DNA of 64,000 nucleotides, taken from Ptychodera flava (lineage: Eukaryota; Hemichordata; Enteropneusta; Ptychoderidae). The stretch lies in NCBI RefSeq assembly GCF_041260155.1, contig NC_091944.1:12961272-13025271 (forward strand), written 5' to 3'. The notes below the pieces were generated by a model, which was not told the origin of the DNA, searched no databases, and saw nothing but the letters and a program-made list of their open reading frames with translations. The first letter of the stretch is position 1. Each line of letters opens with the position of its first letter. Position numbers and translations under genes: made by a program. Positions 1 to 12,953 of this stretch are shown here, piece after piece.

Positions 1-1926
1 AGTTTCATTGACAGGGAAATGTCGTAAAGAAAATAAAAGAACTTTCAAACAGTCAGTGTATGATGAGTTTTCGATTGGAGCGCGGCGACACTGACGATAT
101 TGACTGTGGCACAGTGAACCTCATATTGGGTTACATTGTTGCAAAAATTTATCGAAGGGAAACGTTTGCAATGAATGTAGATGACGTCATTTTCTATCGC
201 CGGAAACGTTTTTTTATCACCCCAGCACGTTGTAAATCCAAGCTATTTTTAAATTCACTGTAAGCTATCATGCATAATGGAAGAAACAATGTTATTTGAA
301 TGTTCCAGAGTAAAAAAACTACTGCACACGGACACCACTTACCCTACTTTTCTTAGTGAAGGCTTGAGTTGGAAACAACTGCGCTTGAAGATGAGATTTA
401 ATGATTCTTGGAGACGCCATTCTCTTCATGTTTTCAATATGGTCAATACTGAAAAGATACCAAAACGTCGTGTCGACGAAGTATGCTTCAATTCTATTGC
501 AATCAATGATTGAACATGTGACCTTTTGCGGCAAGTACCTTGGGTTTTACCAAGCAGTTACCTTTACATATCTTTAAGAGTATGGATGATTTAAATATAG
601 TTCTATAACTATTTGGACCAAACATGCAATTACAGCATCCAAAGGAACGTGAAAAATAAATTCGAAACCTGTATTGAGTTGACTCAAAACGACATTTCCA
701 ATCAGAATGGTGAAACAGACCAATATGCAATATTACTAAGTTCGTTTTTGTAGTTAAATAAATATGATTGGTCTGGATTCTACCTGGTACAAATTGCAGG
801 CAAACAAAATAATTGAATTGAAATGTAAATGTTTCATTAACAGTAACAAATTAAAGACTACTGAAACATCGTTCTTCAACGTGGATTGCGTGTTCTTCTT
901 AGCCCAACGCCTTACAGGGTAATTTACTAATCTCAAAATTATGATTCGTCATTCATCATTAACTTACAAAATCTTAAAAGGGGGATGCTCATTCTTTTAG
1001 GACTATTGCTTTATCAGTTTGTATCTTAAAAATGAGTCAGGTGACTATGTCTTTTCTCACTCCTTTTTCTTGGCACTAATTTATCTTTCAATTATAAAAT
1101 TATTGTTGGATATAACTTTCGTGGCTCAGTCAACCATATATTTTTATTTGTCATATGTTCGTCACAGTATTCGCACTTCTTTCAACCTACCTGCCACTTT
1201 CTCTGAAATAATATTCAAGAAATGGTACACGTTTTGCTTGACTGTCAGTTCCGACATCCAATTGTTCTGGATACAGAATGAAATTCGTCATTTCAAGGAT
1301 CCACGTGGTACCTGTATGATGTTGGAAGTTGACTGTATGACACGAGGTTTAATGAGATTACATCGCTTGCTTATGCTAGAAGAACTTGATGCGCAAAGCC
1401 TTGAGTTATTCTAACATAAGCGAACTATGTAATCTTTGTATATCAGAAAAGCTACACATTAGCTACAAATCTACGCTGTTAAACAATCGCTCTTAGTTGG
1501 TTTCAAAATGTCACCAAAACAAATATTATTTGTCAAATTTTAACACCATCTACGAATTGTACGTTCTAAATATATAAATCAGACTGTAAAGCTAAGAGTC
1601 CTTTCGGGGAAAATACACCCTACACCTTGACTTTATGCAGCTCGCGTAGTCCTTTTATTAAGACTGCAGAACTGCCATTCAATTTCAGCTTAGATATCCG
1701 AAACTTTCATTTCAAGTGATTGTGAAATGTATGCGGAGATACGGTGGGTTGCTGACCAAGCAATGACTCTTGGAGTGATGTATTTATCAAAAGCACTATA
1801 AAAAATTGCAGTGAGTGCGGTAAAGCCTACACGTGTTTGTTTCCGGCACCGTGTGTCCCCTTTCACCGGCCCTGACCTTAAATCCCTCTGAACATTACTA
1901 CATTCTCTGTAAACGAGCAGTTTTAC
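1..1926. other. Intron of the sulfotransferase gene or intergenic; no gene seen
   Basis: This stretch lies downstream of the sulfotransferase exon on the minus strand and so is probably its first intron. Several open frames of 60-130 codons occur on both strands, but none shows a recognisable motif, splice context or coding-like composition. Confidence 0.5.
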
Positions 1927-2116
1927 CTGATTTCGGATAGGTAACGACGAACACATCATCCTCCCGGCATTCGATTGAATCGCGCGACTCAAGTACACTC
2001 CTTCTAATATTTTGGTTGAACAAAACGCCATTGTAAAAGTACTGCCCGGGCACTTTATAAGGAAAGTCATCACATGTATCGCTACCAACATCATCGTATT
2101 CTTGCTGTTCCGCCAT
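1927..2116 (-). CDS. Cytosolic sulfotransferase (SULT-like), first coding exon, partial gene
   Basis: Sulfotransferases of this family move the sulfuryl group from PAPS to hydroxyl or amine groups of small molecules in the cytosol. The minus-strand exon starts at the ATG whose complement ends at 2116 (MAEQQEYDDVG...) and reads 63 codons plus one base. It holds a YNGVLF-type N-terminal segment and ends in DVFVVTYPKSG, the PAPS-binding loop (family consensus TYPKSGTTW). A GT donor follows directly (CAG|GTAAAA), which is where the next exon should supply the TTW part. No continuation is recognisable in bases 1-1926, so the remaining exons lie outside the window. The plus-strand reading frames over the exon look like shadows. 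The family call is firm; the subfamily cannot be set from about 63 residues. Confidence 0.82.
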
Positions 2117-5100
2117 GTTTTCAACTTGTCGAAGTGTACTTTGCTACGCCTGTATACGGCCACTCAATTGTGGGCAACAGAAAAGATTCGGCCAACCCGT
2201 CCCGCTAAAGCCTGCCTGCACACAAAGAAAATTTACATATTTATTTGCATATATTTGGATAACCACATCCTTTAAATTTGATAAGTCAACATACAGTTAC
2301 TCTTTACTATTTCCGATAGGAATTCTGGCGAGTGGAAAAATATCACAAACTCCATTACATTCACAGGAAAGATCCAACACGTAGCGTACACACAATAATT
2401 AGTCTTTTTTAACATTCTGTGGTCAAAACTCCAAATTTAACAATCCTTTTCGAAATCCTGTATCACAAATGTAACTCTGACTTTGACAGGACGTACACGT
2501 TGAAACCCACCTACGTAGCGCCATGCTGTTTTGATCTTTGCTTGTGTTTTATACACATGTCGTAAAACATCACTGAAAGAAGAATGATGAATGAAACATT
2601 ATCAGTAATTATCTGATTTCAGTAAAAGAATATCTCCAATTCGGAAACTAAAACGCGTGTTTAATTTTCATCATGGTCAATGAAGTCCATATGGAAGTTG
2701 AAGCATGCTCGACAGGTACATATACACGGCAAAATCAAACCTCGCAACGGGCACATGCCAATGCAGAATATCTATGCAAAGCATTTGTTCCTAATTCGTA
2801 GCGTAGGTCACTTTATAAAATGACTCATAATTACATATAGAAACATTGACTTTAATCGCCAATACTGTATATCTATGGATACCATACCGAAATTGTAGAC
2901 TTTAGCTTGTCACTCCATCACATCATGGAGCTGGCACGAGCGAGAGGAGGACACGGCTGTACATAAGGAAAAGTCAATCTGATTCGCGTTCATTTTATCA
3001 CGTGATCAGTTTAGGATAATCACTTGCTTCATACATGCTACATTTGAATGACTGAAATAAACAAGGAGCACATGATTTTTTTTCTACAAAATATTTTTTC
3101 AAGCGAAACATCAGTTAGGAATCAATGTTCACAAGAATGATATGTCTGAAAGTTTGAGGGCAGAACACAATATAACCTCTTTTTACCCATAGCTATTGTT
3201 GGAGACTGGAAAAATAACTGTCACCGTTTCTCAAAATGAACAGATTTAAGTATCATAAAGAGCGACTGGGAAACACTGACCTACAATTTGAATAGTAATA
3301 TATAAGAGGTCATTTCGTCATCGAGAGAGAAAAAGGGACGTAATGCAATGGAAATCTGTCCAAAAAAGGATACCATGGCATGATGTACTGTGCAGTTTTA
3401 AATATTGCAGTTTACAAGGGTGATTTAAAGTAACAGGATTCGTCATACGAGAATGCAAACATTGACTACCTACTTTAATCACGTGTCATTAAACTGCCAA
3501 AGTTTTAAAATAATTAATGTCTGACATGAACGCTACCTGTCAGATGGACTTTAAGAAGTAATTTTGGAATGTAAACGCGAGGTCAGAAACCTAGAGATGG
3601 AGAACACTTCTAGTACCATACAAACAGACAAATAAAAGTTATTATAGTCGCCTTTGCATTCTGGGTGTAATTCTTCTCATGTGATTGAGTGACCGAACAA
3701 TTGAGATAGTTATGGTTGTTATGGTTGTTGTAGCAATGGGTTTGGTACAAAGGGAACGTTATTGCCTTTTTACCATTTTTGAGACTAAAAAGGCTACAGA
3801 CCAAGTGATTTCAGGAAACTGTTTTGATCAAGAATGATGAAAAACAAATATGTTCAAGTTGTTTAATCATTGTAATAAATATGAGTGAGGTCATTTCTAC
3901 GAAGTTACGAACCAAATCATACACTATTGTACGCATATGTACAATTTTAAAGTGACCATGAATAAGCTTATGGACATACAGAAAAATTATAAATCAACTA
4001 TAAAAGCAATTTGGCAATACTTTCGAAAGTTGTTATAAGTATTTTAAGTTTGTGGACGACGTAAAATGCTGACGGAGTGACGGAAAGTTACTCATCTGAT
4101 AAGTTGTATCATCGATTGCTCTGCTGGGATTAGTGCCTATGGCAGTGTTCGACTCGTGTCATTTGAAATAGCACATCTCTGGATGAGTAATATTTTTATA
4201 GCAAAATTTCTTTTACATTCAGTCCGTGTATATTTATTGAAAATTACCATTCGATTTAAAATTTGGAAAGGTCAGCCACACAGAAATGTGTAGCACCTGG
4301 ATGTGTCGAAAGTCAGTTTCCCTGAGACTCGTAAAAAACGTATTTCCTTTAATGACTATTACATTCACGGTGTGTAAGGTGGTTCTATTAAGACAGACAT
4401 CCCTAATGTTTTATTCGGCAAAGTTGATGCACTGTCACTATGAGTATAGGGTAGCAGTCACCAATATGGCTCAAGGTATCTTACTAATAATACTCGCCAG
4501 TTTCCGAATAGACGAGGCAAGCCGTAGGTATAAAGAAACTATTAAATTAATTTTGTGATAGAAATCAAAGGAAAAAAAAAGCGTTTTGGTGAGGCGCTGT
4601 ATTCGGCAGTGCTGGTTGCTTAGCAACAACCTAGTTCAAGGCCATAGCTGAGGTCAGAGCTAATTTTGATAAAAAATTTACTTCATATAGTAAAAATCTA
4701 AATTAACTATATTTGGTAAGTTCCAGAACTGATTAGAATCCAGGGAACCACAGTTGGACTATTCAAATTGTATCATCTTAGCCCTCCAGTTTGAAAGCGG
4801 AATTCTGCAACCGCCTTTTATTGAGTTTTGAATTATTCTCAGTTTCTCACCTTTAGTATAAGTGGATTAACTGAACAATCCATGTCTGGTTCATTTCAAG
4901 GTTCACCACTGGATTTTTCTTGATACTCTCGCAGGAACAGAAGTTGACTATTCTCTCAGCTGTTTTCTCGGCCACTTCCGCCAAGGAATGACGGGATCTT
5001 TTTTTTTGTATCCCTTTCATCCTGAAAACATTTAAGATTCATTATTTCTGATTCCGTTCAATAAAACAACAGTTTTTTTCAGCCAGCCCACCAAAAACCA

Positions 5101-6263
5101 CTGACACCGAAAGCCTCAAAAACGTATTAAAGCATTTACGGCGTTGGTTAACGTTCGCATGGTAGAGTCCTGCAATGTTCCGGACTGTGATATCAAGTGA
5201 TGTCCAATTATAGCATACATCATTAAAAAAAAAGCCATTAATGGTATTATTACATCCAGCGTTGATGCCGTATATTCCTATATGCACATGCAAGTCAAGA
5301 CATGTACTTGAAAAACGTCTATCATCTTTAACATTAACAGTTACCTGTATAAATACTTTCGTTTAACCCCAATACAATTCAAATGATGATGAAACCAAAA
5401 CTGCTCCTCAGCACTTATGGTTATGAATTCAGACAGATTTCGTAGTAAGTAGTTCTGTTCTCTTTCAAACGCAGTTACCTGGAGTCAACAAGGTTGACAA
5501 GCATGCTGTTCCTAGAATTTGCATGTCTAACTAAACAAACACGTCTGCACAGCCAGTAGTGTTTCTTGTCGCTGAACATCAGGCGAATTGAGATTCAAGA
5601 AATAGAATACCCTTGTTCTTGATCCAATGTATACAATTTTGCACTTCATACAATTATGACCATAAACACATGTGTCCTGCAATAATACATTTCTTGTTTC
5701 TCCATATGTTATAAGTCCTTCAGAAAATTCAATATTACTAGTCATCCAGCTTTGATAGCGCTTGTACATGAAACAAGGTGTATATGTACGCGAAAGCATT
5801 AATGACAGGTGGACATCAATATACCTTAGTTTACTTTCAAATTCCTGATTGTAGTGAACCTGTGAACGCTCTTCTGCATTTTGAAAAGTTTATGTGGGGT
5901 GAAGGAGAAATTGCAGCTGCCCGAATTCAGTCAGACCACAGATATGCTGTCTGTTTTTATAAGTAGCACCAAAAATAAACTATACCACTATTAAAGCATG
6001 CTACGGTGACAATGTCAAAAGATGAGGTCACGTCAACAAATAAACTTAATGTCTAAAAACAGACTATCTAACAATAGACACAAATACGCATACAGTTATG
6101 ATCGAAAACAAAGTACTGAAGTCTTTCTGTGATATATTTACATGCAGAAGCATGTGACTTGTAGTGAAAAATTGGCCTACCATAGAACAAGACATTGTGT
6201 ACGTACTAGTGAATAGTTCTCAGGGTACAAGGAAGTGGCAAAATACAGCTGTAATCAGGACTT
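2117..6263. other. Intergenic, no recognisable gene
   Basis: AT-rich sequence with only short spurious open frames. The promoter of the minus-strand sulfotransferase gene must lie at its left end, but I see no clear core promoter motif. No repeat unit or transposon domain was recognised. Confidence 0.5.
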
Positions 6264-6453
6264 TAAAGGTATACTGTCACCTGTTCCAATTTTGCCACAG
6301 TTACCATGGACAGAGAAAATCTAACCAATCACAGATTTTAAGCGGGTGGCCGCTTTTTAAAAACAGCGCCCTCACATTTGGATTTGAATACCAAGGAACG
6401 CCCCTTTGACCATATATGGGCATATTTAGATTAGAGGTGACTGTATACCTTAA
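6264..6453. mobile_element. MITE, 184 bp, TAA target duplication (family copy 1)
   Basis: Element 6267-6450 begins AGGTATACTGTCACCTG and ends with the near-exact inverted copy AGGTGACTGTATACCT. It is flanked on both sides by TAA (6264-6266 and 6451-6453). A three-base TWA duplication is typical of PIF/Harbinger elements; that assignment is inference. A second copy in the opposite orientation lies at about 50737-50921 and shares the interior, including the stretch reading AAGCGGGTGGCCGCTTTTTA. Confidence 0.8.
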
Positions 6454-7439
6454 ACAAATGCATATCAGTAAACATATATTTCAGTGATAAATCATATTCT
6501 TAACTACTAATGGATATGCATGATTTTGTTTGTACTGCTGCCATTTCAGACTCAGCGTTTCGCCCATGTCATACAAATACAAATGAATAGTCCAGTTAGG
6601 CTCCATCTCAGACTATTGTGCCATTTCGAAATGCAACATTCATATACTTATAATCAGAGACTGATTTTGAGTTGCATTTACTATAAGAACAGTGTGATTC
6701 CGTCTACGCGCTAAACAATACCCCGTTCTCTCATTTGACTGCCACAAGAAAATTTTGGCGCCCGGGGAGGAGGGAGGATGGATGAACTAATTTTTCAGTT
6801 TGTCAATAATACTAAGCCGATTCAAAAACAATACTGTTCTAGAAAGTGGTAGATTGCATATTAAGGTAGAATGCGTCTCGGGGACAGGTGTCCTGACTCT
6901 ACAATTTCCGCAGTTCGTTCCTGGTCAAGTGCTTGTAAAGGCTCATTTTAAAACTCTTGGGGCGAGAAACCTTTCACAGTCTTAGTTTTTTGAAAATTGA
7001 AAATATTATTTTTCCCCCACAGAGTTATAACAGGGATGCCGACCATTTTGAATTTCAAATATCCTGAATATTAGAAAATGTTGGGTAATGTGTCTCTTTA
7101 GTACCAAAATTTGTATCATGAACCCATTTTTATTGTTGATCGTGTAAGAGAATGATTGAAAGTTTCACTGAGGAAAGTTTGAGCAAAAGTCTTCTAAGTT
7201 TTTCTCTTTCGAGGCGCATACTACCTTCAGTACTCACCTAAAAATAAGTTTATTTAGATCAGTGAATGCTGACTGTGTGATTGCCAGTGATAGGGCTTGT
7301 CTTATATTGAAGTTTATCAGCGCTGGCGTACTAGAGAACGTATTTGTACTTGTTGAATGGTTTCTTACTGTTAAGCTATTAATAGCTTAATGCGTCCGTA
7401 TCAAAGTTAGCATAATTGTAAAATACAATAGCAAAGGCC

Positions 7440-9790
7440 ACAAATCATACTAAACCAAAGGCTGTGTGTGGTTTCCTATTTAAAAAAAATACAACCATTA
7501 CTGCTCACGAATCTTTAGTTTCAAAGTTTTAAATTGCGTTCTGTTTTGACGTATACAACTTGCCAATTTTATCTCCATCATGAAATCTGCAGGTAAAAAA
7601 TGACGTGATTATTTCTCTTAGTAGTTAGCTGTAAATCAGAGGCATAATTGAACAGAAAACATTTTCAAAAAAATACATTAAAGGTTTAAGGTAATGATCC
7701 AGATAGAATCACAGTAACTCTACAGACATCTGCAATGCAATTCAGCCAGCTTTTTGGAGGCCATGATTACTTTCATGTTCCTTAATTTGGTCTAAATTGT
7801 CTTCTGTATTAACAACGGCAAATTCAGTCGGATTAATCGAAGATATCCTTGACGTATGGATTAACAGTGCAGAGCTCAAGGTCAAACCACGAAGATTTTC
7901 CTCCGTTCAAGCAATCATCGGATTGTCAACCTTCGGCACCGCATGGTCAAATGTAGTCATAGCAACTGCACACTTCTAGGGAAAGTGATGTACAACTTTG
8001 GAGTAAACTCACCTCTCATTTTTCAGGAACTCAATTGGTTGCGCAACTTAGGAAGGATTCACGTACCACATCAACAAACATGTAAAAAAGTAAAACGGAT
8101 AATAACAATACATTAAATAACACACAAAACAACAAGTCGAAACCAAAAATGACAGGCTTTGAGGGCACTGTTGGCGCCCTCACCGATAGGTTTAATCATT
8201 TTGACATGTTGCACCAATAAACCCATTCCAGGCTTTCTTGACGTCTGAGTGTCACATATTGCACATCCTGTTGGTATTTGTCAATTTGCTGTATTTGTTT
8301 TTTAATTTCATATCTATTTTATCCTTTATTCACTCTTTTAACGAGTGGCCGATTTACCCATCGAGTAATTTTCATCCGACCCGCATAAAACTATTTCTGT
8401 ACACAAAAATTACCTCTAGCTTCAGATTCTACTTAAATGTACACATTTTAAATGAACATCAAACTTAATTTTGTAATGAAAGTGTTTTACACGGTTTACT
8501 AAAATGCAATTATTATTGCTGTTTTCCATTACGAATGAATCTAAATATGACTGGGCAATGCGTGTAGTTTTTTAAATTACTATGTTACAGTCGCGATAAA
8601 ATTCCTCCCAGTTAAAAATCTAGCATAAAATATGGTAAAAATATTTTCTTAGCTTGAGAAAACTCTACGAATAGGTAACAGCTGGACGATTTCATTTCGA
8701 TACTACATTTATAAAAATTAATTTCGAGTAAAAAACAAAAACCCGTAATTTTAGTTTGCATTACGCGCTCTTATTCTTGACAAGCGGAATCAAAAGATAG
8801 GCATTTATTCATTTATTTGTTGTTTGTTGTTTCCTATTTAAAAGAAATACAACTATTATGGCTCATGAACTCTTTAGTGCAAAAGTTTGAACTTGCATTC
8901 TGTTTTTACTCATACAACTTGCAGATTTTGATCTCCATGATATAATCTGCTTTATTCTCTCAATAATTAGCAGAAAACCTGAGGTATGGTTTAACAGAAA
9001 GCCTTTTTAAAACTCAATTAAAAGTCCGAGATTATCGTCAGGGTAGAATCAAGGTAACTCTACAGACATCTGTAGTGTAAAAGGGATAACAATACATAAA
9101 TAACGCACAAAATAGCAACGCAAGACCTAAAATGATGGGCTTTGACAGTACCGTCTGCGCCCTCACCGACAGGTTTAATCATTTTGATATGTTGTATCAA
9201 TAAACGCGTTCGAGGCTTTTTTGACCTCTTAGTATTACATATTGAGCGCCTAAATATTGATACATTTGACGCTGGTTACTCATCGAGTAAGTTTCATCCG
9301 ACCAGTGTAGCACTATTCTTCTGAACTGAAATAATCACTAATTTCGAAGTCTACTTAAATTTACGCATGTTTAATTTACATCGAAATTAATTTTATGATG
9401 AAAAGTGTTTCAAGATTTTTAAGCATCTATCGGATACATGATTTAGAAAAATGCAATTACCTCTGCTGTTTCCATGTAGAATGCATCTAAATATCACAGG
9501 GCAATACGTGTAAGCTTTTTAATTACTAAGTTATTGCCGTGATAAAACTCCTCCAAGTTAAAAATCTTGCAACAAGTTAATGATAAAGTTCTTTTTTCAG
9601 CTTGAAAAAACTTCAGGAATTGGTAACAGTTGGATGATTTCAATCGGGATACTACATTTTTTGAAAGAAATTTCCAGTAAAAATTGAGAAATACATTATA
9701 CAATTTATATTACTCTTGAAACTAGAGTTTATGTTTACAAAAAACGGTTTGCCGTTATTTTAGTTTGCTCTATGTACTCTTATTGTTTAC
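7440..9790 (+). repeat. Direct duplication of an approximately 1-1.3 kb block
   Basis: Two diverged copies stand head to tail, about 7440-8790 and about 8815-9790. Matching landmarks include TTTCCTATTTAAAA followed by an ACAACT/ACAACC tract (7470 and 8830), GCGCCCTCACCGA with AGGTTTAATCATTTTGA (8173 and 9158), and TCTACAGACATCTG (7718 and 9058). No coding domain was recognised in either copy. Confidence 0.65.
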
Positions 9791-9949
9791 GAGCCAAATC
9801 GAAAAACTGGCATTTACTAAGGGTTATTAAGGTCATAATAAGCCAAGGAAACTGAAATGACTGTGACTTCAACTATAAGTTCTTAATTGCTTACGAAATA
9901 GGTTTGTAGTATAGTATTTCTAGAACGATACATGAATACTTCACTGAAT

Positions 9950-12600
9950 CTCGGTTCAAGTGTCACAAAGGGCATTGTACCGGAAAATCAGCTGATAAAA
10001 CGTTGGAGTGTAACCTGATTTAGATGGTAGGGCACAGTTGAGTTGAGAAAGAAACATGTTGATTCGATAGTGACCCACTTTCAAAGTGCAGTGACATCCA
10101 CTCCAGTATCGACCTCGATTTAGTGTCTCAGTGAATCGTTGAAGCATATCGGTCAATCAATAAATCAACGTAGACTTCATCTGGGGAATCGGTAACCGGT
10201 AAACATGTTGAAGCATGGATTTTAGCCTCCCTGCCTGCTGCATTGCCTAGCTCAAATGCCATGACCATATCGCTTTGGCGCCCATGACTTCATTCACTCA
10301 ACAAAATCAAAGTTTCAATGTACAGATAATCCCAGTTGATCTATTCACAGCAAACACAGAAAATCAAAACCAAAAACTACCACGGTAATTCTACTAGTTG
10401 AGAAAGCCTGATACATAGCTGGCCACGCCCATATGGTACCTGTGTAGTTTTCTTGAAGTAAGATTTGTGTTCTTAAAGTTTGTATATGTAATTATTTATT
10501 TAGTACGCAAACGCACATAGCCTGTGCGCCGGCATGATTAGAATCAGCAGTATCTTTTACTGTTGTCTACCAATCTTAGTCGCTGCTTATGGAGAGTTAT
10601 GATATTTGTTTATATATTGCACATCAGATTTATGATATACTTACACTAAATAACTTCAACTTCTACCTTAAAACTCAACTGAAAATATTCTTACGACCCC
10701 AATACGTTTGAACAGGGCCACTGCTCAGGAGTTGTTAGGTCACAATACCGGGCAATCACGCTACTCGTGGAATAAACTTACAGTATAAATACGACCTTGG
10801 AAACCAGTCCAGTGTATTTCTACGAAAAGTACTCAATGTATCCATGGTTTTAATTTGTGTTCAGGTTCAAGCAAGAATAAGGTTTCATTCTGGCTAAATT
10901 CCAACTTTCATATAATATACAGTTTTTAATTCTCATTTCATTGAAAAATGTTTTAAATGTCAAATTACCAAGCTCGCCGTTGCTCAACAAACACTTAAGC
11001 TCAAAGCAAACCAAATAAATCACTCCGGAAGGCACTGAACCATGAACTTACGCAGTTTAGGTTAAACGCGACAAAATGAAAGCTCGTTTTACAGTTCGTT
11101 TGGGGAGACATAAAAGGAATTTTCGACTCATGAGTTCGGTGTAGGATGTTAGTGACAAGTACGCGAGGAAAAGTATTTTAACATACGCAAAGGTAATGAA
11201 TTTTACTTCTTTCGCTTGTCCATGCAAATTAGGGTGCATGACCTCTACTGTTAAATATTGAGTCATGACCTGAAAAGATAATAAAAATACGGGTCAATCA
11301 AAGTCTGTCACCGAAATTATATATACATGAGTATTATAGCACCGTTTAGTTCTAAGCTACGGTAAACTGCTCGAAATTAGTTAAAACTCGAATAGCGGAT
11401 AGTCTACTTCAATGGTTTTTCGCGTTGCTGTTTTTCTATAAATATATCTATTCGAATGCAGGAATGTTAGCAATATTTGACTCTGTGACTGATATCTCAC
11501 ATAAAAGATATCATTTGCAAAAGTGAAAATACATTTAAAAAAATGGAAGATTTGAATCTTAAGTTATATCATTTCCTGTTAATACAATGCTGTCAGATGA
11601 TTTCGCCAGTCCCGTAAAGGTGCTGGCAACACCGTAAAAGTTTACTGTACTTAAATATTTTTACAGCATTATTCGAGAAGTCGCATAAGTATTCGGAAAC
11701 TCTCGACCTTGCCTGTTTGTGAAGTAGGGCTCTAGTCATCAAATTTACACACATGCACGCGACACACAATCATATTTTATGGTTTGTCTAGTGTTAAAGG
11801 GTTAAACGTGGCTGAAAGACTGTTACTATAAAAACCCGGCAACCTTACACTTAAAATGGCGTGACCAAGCCGACCTCACATGGTGATTATAATATCATCT
11901 CCGTCTGACAACGATAACAGGGAGGGCGGGGTTTAGAATGGCAACGCCTTGGCACTTGGCGAAAACACTTGAAGCTGTGTCAGATAAACACACTTATGGC
12001 AGAACATACAAAATAAACCGATGAATTGGTGCAACTTGGTACGTTTGTGAACCACCTAGGTATTCAAGGATTAATAACACATTACGTGCGATTTTCCATC
12101 CAAATTCAGTCCAGAATTCATATGAAAGATAGACAGTAGATAAAATTCCTAACCTCGAACGACTCAATCCAGCACATTTACAGAAAGAGACGGAAACAAC
12201 AGACGCCAAGCAACGCAAACTTCTACAATCAAAAGATCAGTGTCAATAGAGATTTGACATGTACATTACTTAGTCGTTAATTTTCAAGGTATTCAAGTAT
12301 GTTTGTCCTAAATCCAAACGGGCGAAAATGCCCTCACAGCTGTCAAATTTTTCAAGTTTAGTCATACAAGGCTAATGTTAAAGTACATTGAAACTTCTTA
12401 ATAAACGTTACGAAAGTTATATGTTTTCTGTATGACTCTAAGACAATGCGATTGCTCTCCGATGAAACAACTTACTAAATAGGTACGAGAACAAAATAAG
12501 TTTTATAGTCTTTAGCATTATTGGATGTAACCGTATTTAAATATTGCATGACACATGATATTTACATTGACGATGATTGATGATAGAATTCTATTGATTC
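9950..12600 (+). repeat. Upstream module of MCO-A, copied again at 37.5, 40.2 and 41.0 kb
   Basis: This segment precedes MCO-A exon 1 and has diverged copies further right. Landmarks are TTAGTGTCTCAGTGAATCGTTG (10117; copy near 41064), GCAAATTAGGGTGCATGACCT (11225; copy near 41514), CACCGTTTAGTTCTAAGCTACGG (11340; copy near 41623) and CAATATTTGACTCTGTGACT (11471; copy near 37591). It shows that the 5' end of the gene was duplicated as a block. Confidence 0.7.
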
Positions 12601-12688
12601 ATGAGGCATTATGGGAAGAGAACCCGTACCCGGTTGATATTGGAAGCATTGAAGAGGTGCGAACGCATTCTAGTCTTTCACTTTGAGA
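12600..12688 (+). promoter_or_regulatory. Conserved 5' flank/5' UTR of MCO-A
   Basis: The 90 bases before the start codon are conserved in front of all three exon-1 copies (12689, 38295, 40475). Shared blocks include CATTATGGGAAGAG-type sequence, GGTTGATATTGGAAGCAT and CTTTCACTTTG just before the ATG. No consensus TATA box at a fixed distance could be assigned, so I call it proximal promoter or 5' UTR without placing the start of transcription. Confidence 0.5.
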
Positions 12689-12953
12689 ATGAATATGGCA
12701 GCGTGGATAGCTTTGATCTTCTTATTATCACCATGCGTCGTCTTCATGACGGCCGGGCAGTTGTTACAACCGAATGGTGACTGCAATGACCAAGGAACTA
12801 TTTGTGAATACAAATGGATAGTTGAACATCGAGACACCATGGTAACGTACAGTGAGACTACAGGGTCTGGTTTGCCTATATTCCGGTATGGTGATTCATT
12901 TTACAAAAGAAATAGGGATGTATGTGATAGGAGAGACCCACTGTCGGATTTTG
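12689..12953 (+). CDS. MCO-A exon 1 (signal peptide and N-terminal region)
   Basis: Encodes [15 protein letters not shown]..., a signal peptide with a hydrophobic core, then a Cys-containing leader ([14 protein letters not shown]). It ends in phase 1 at TTTTG|GTAAGC. MCO-B exon 1 has exactly the same length, 265 nt. Confidence 0.9.

Noticed and set aside
1019..1414. 131-codon plus-strand open frame with hydrophobic N-terminus
   Set aside because: It does not begin with a convincing ATG context, has no recognisable domain, and lies in the presumed sulfotransferase intron.
1690..2163. 157-codon open frame on the minus strand
   Set aside because: It overlaps the sulfotransferase exon in another frame and has no motif; the SULT frame explains the locus.
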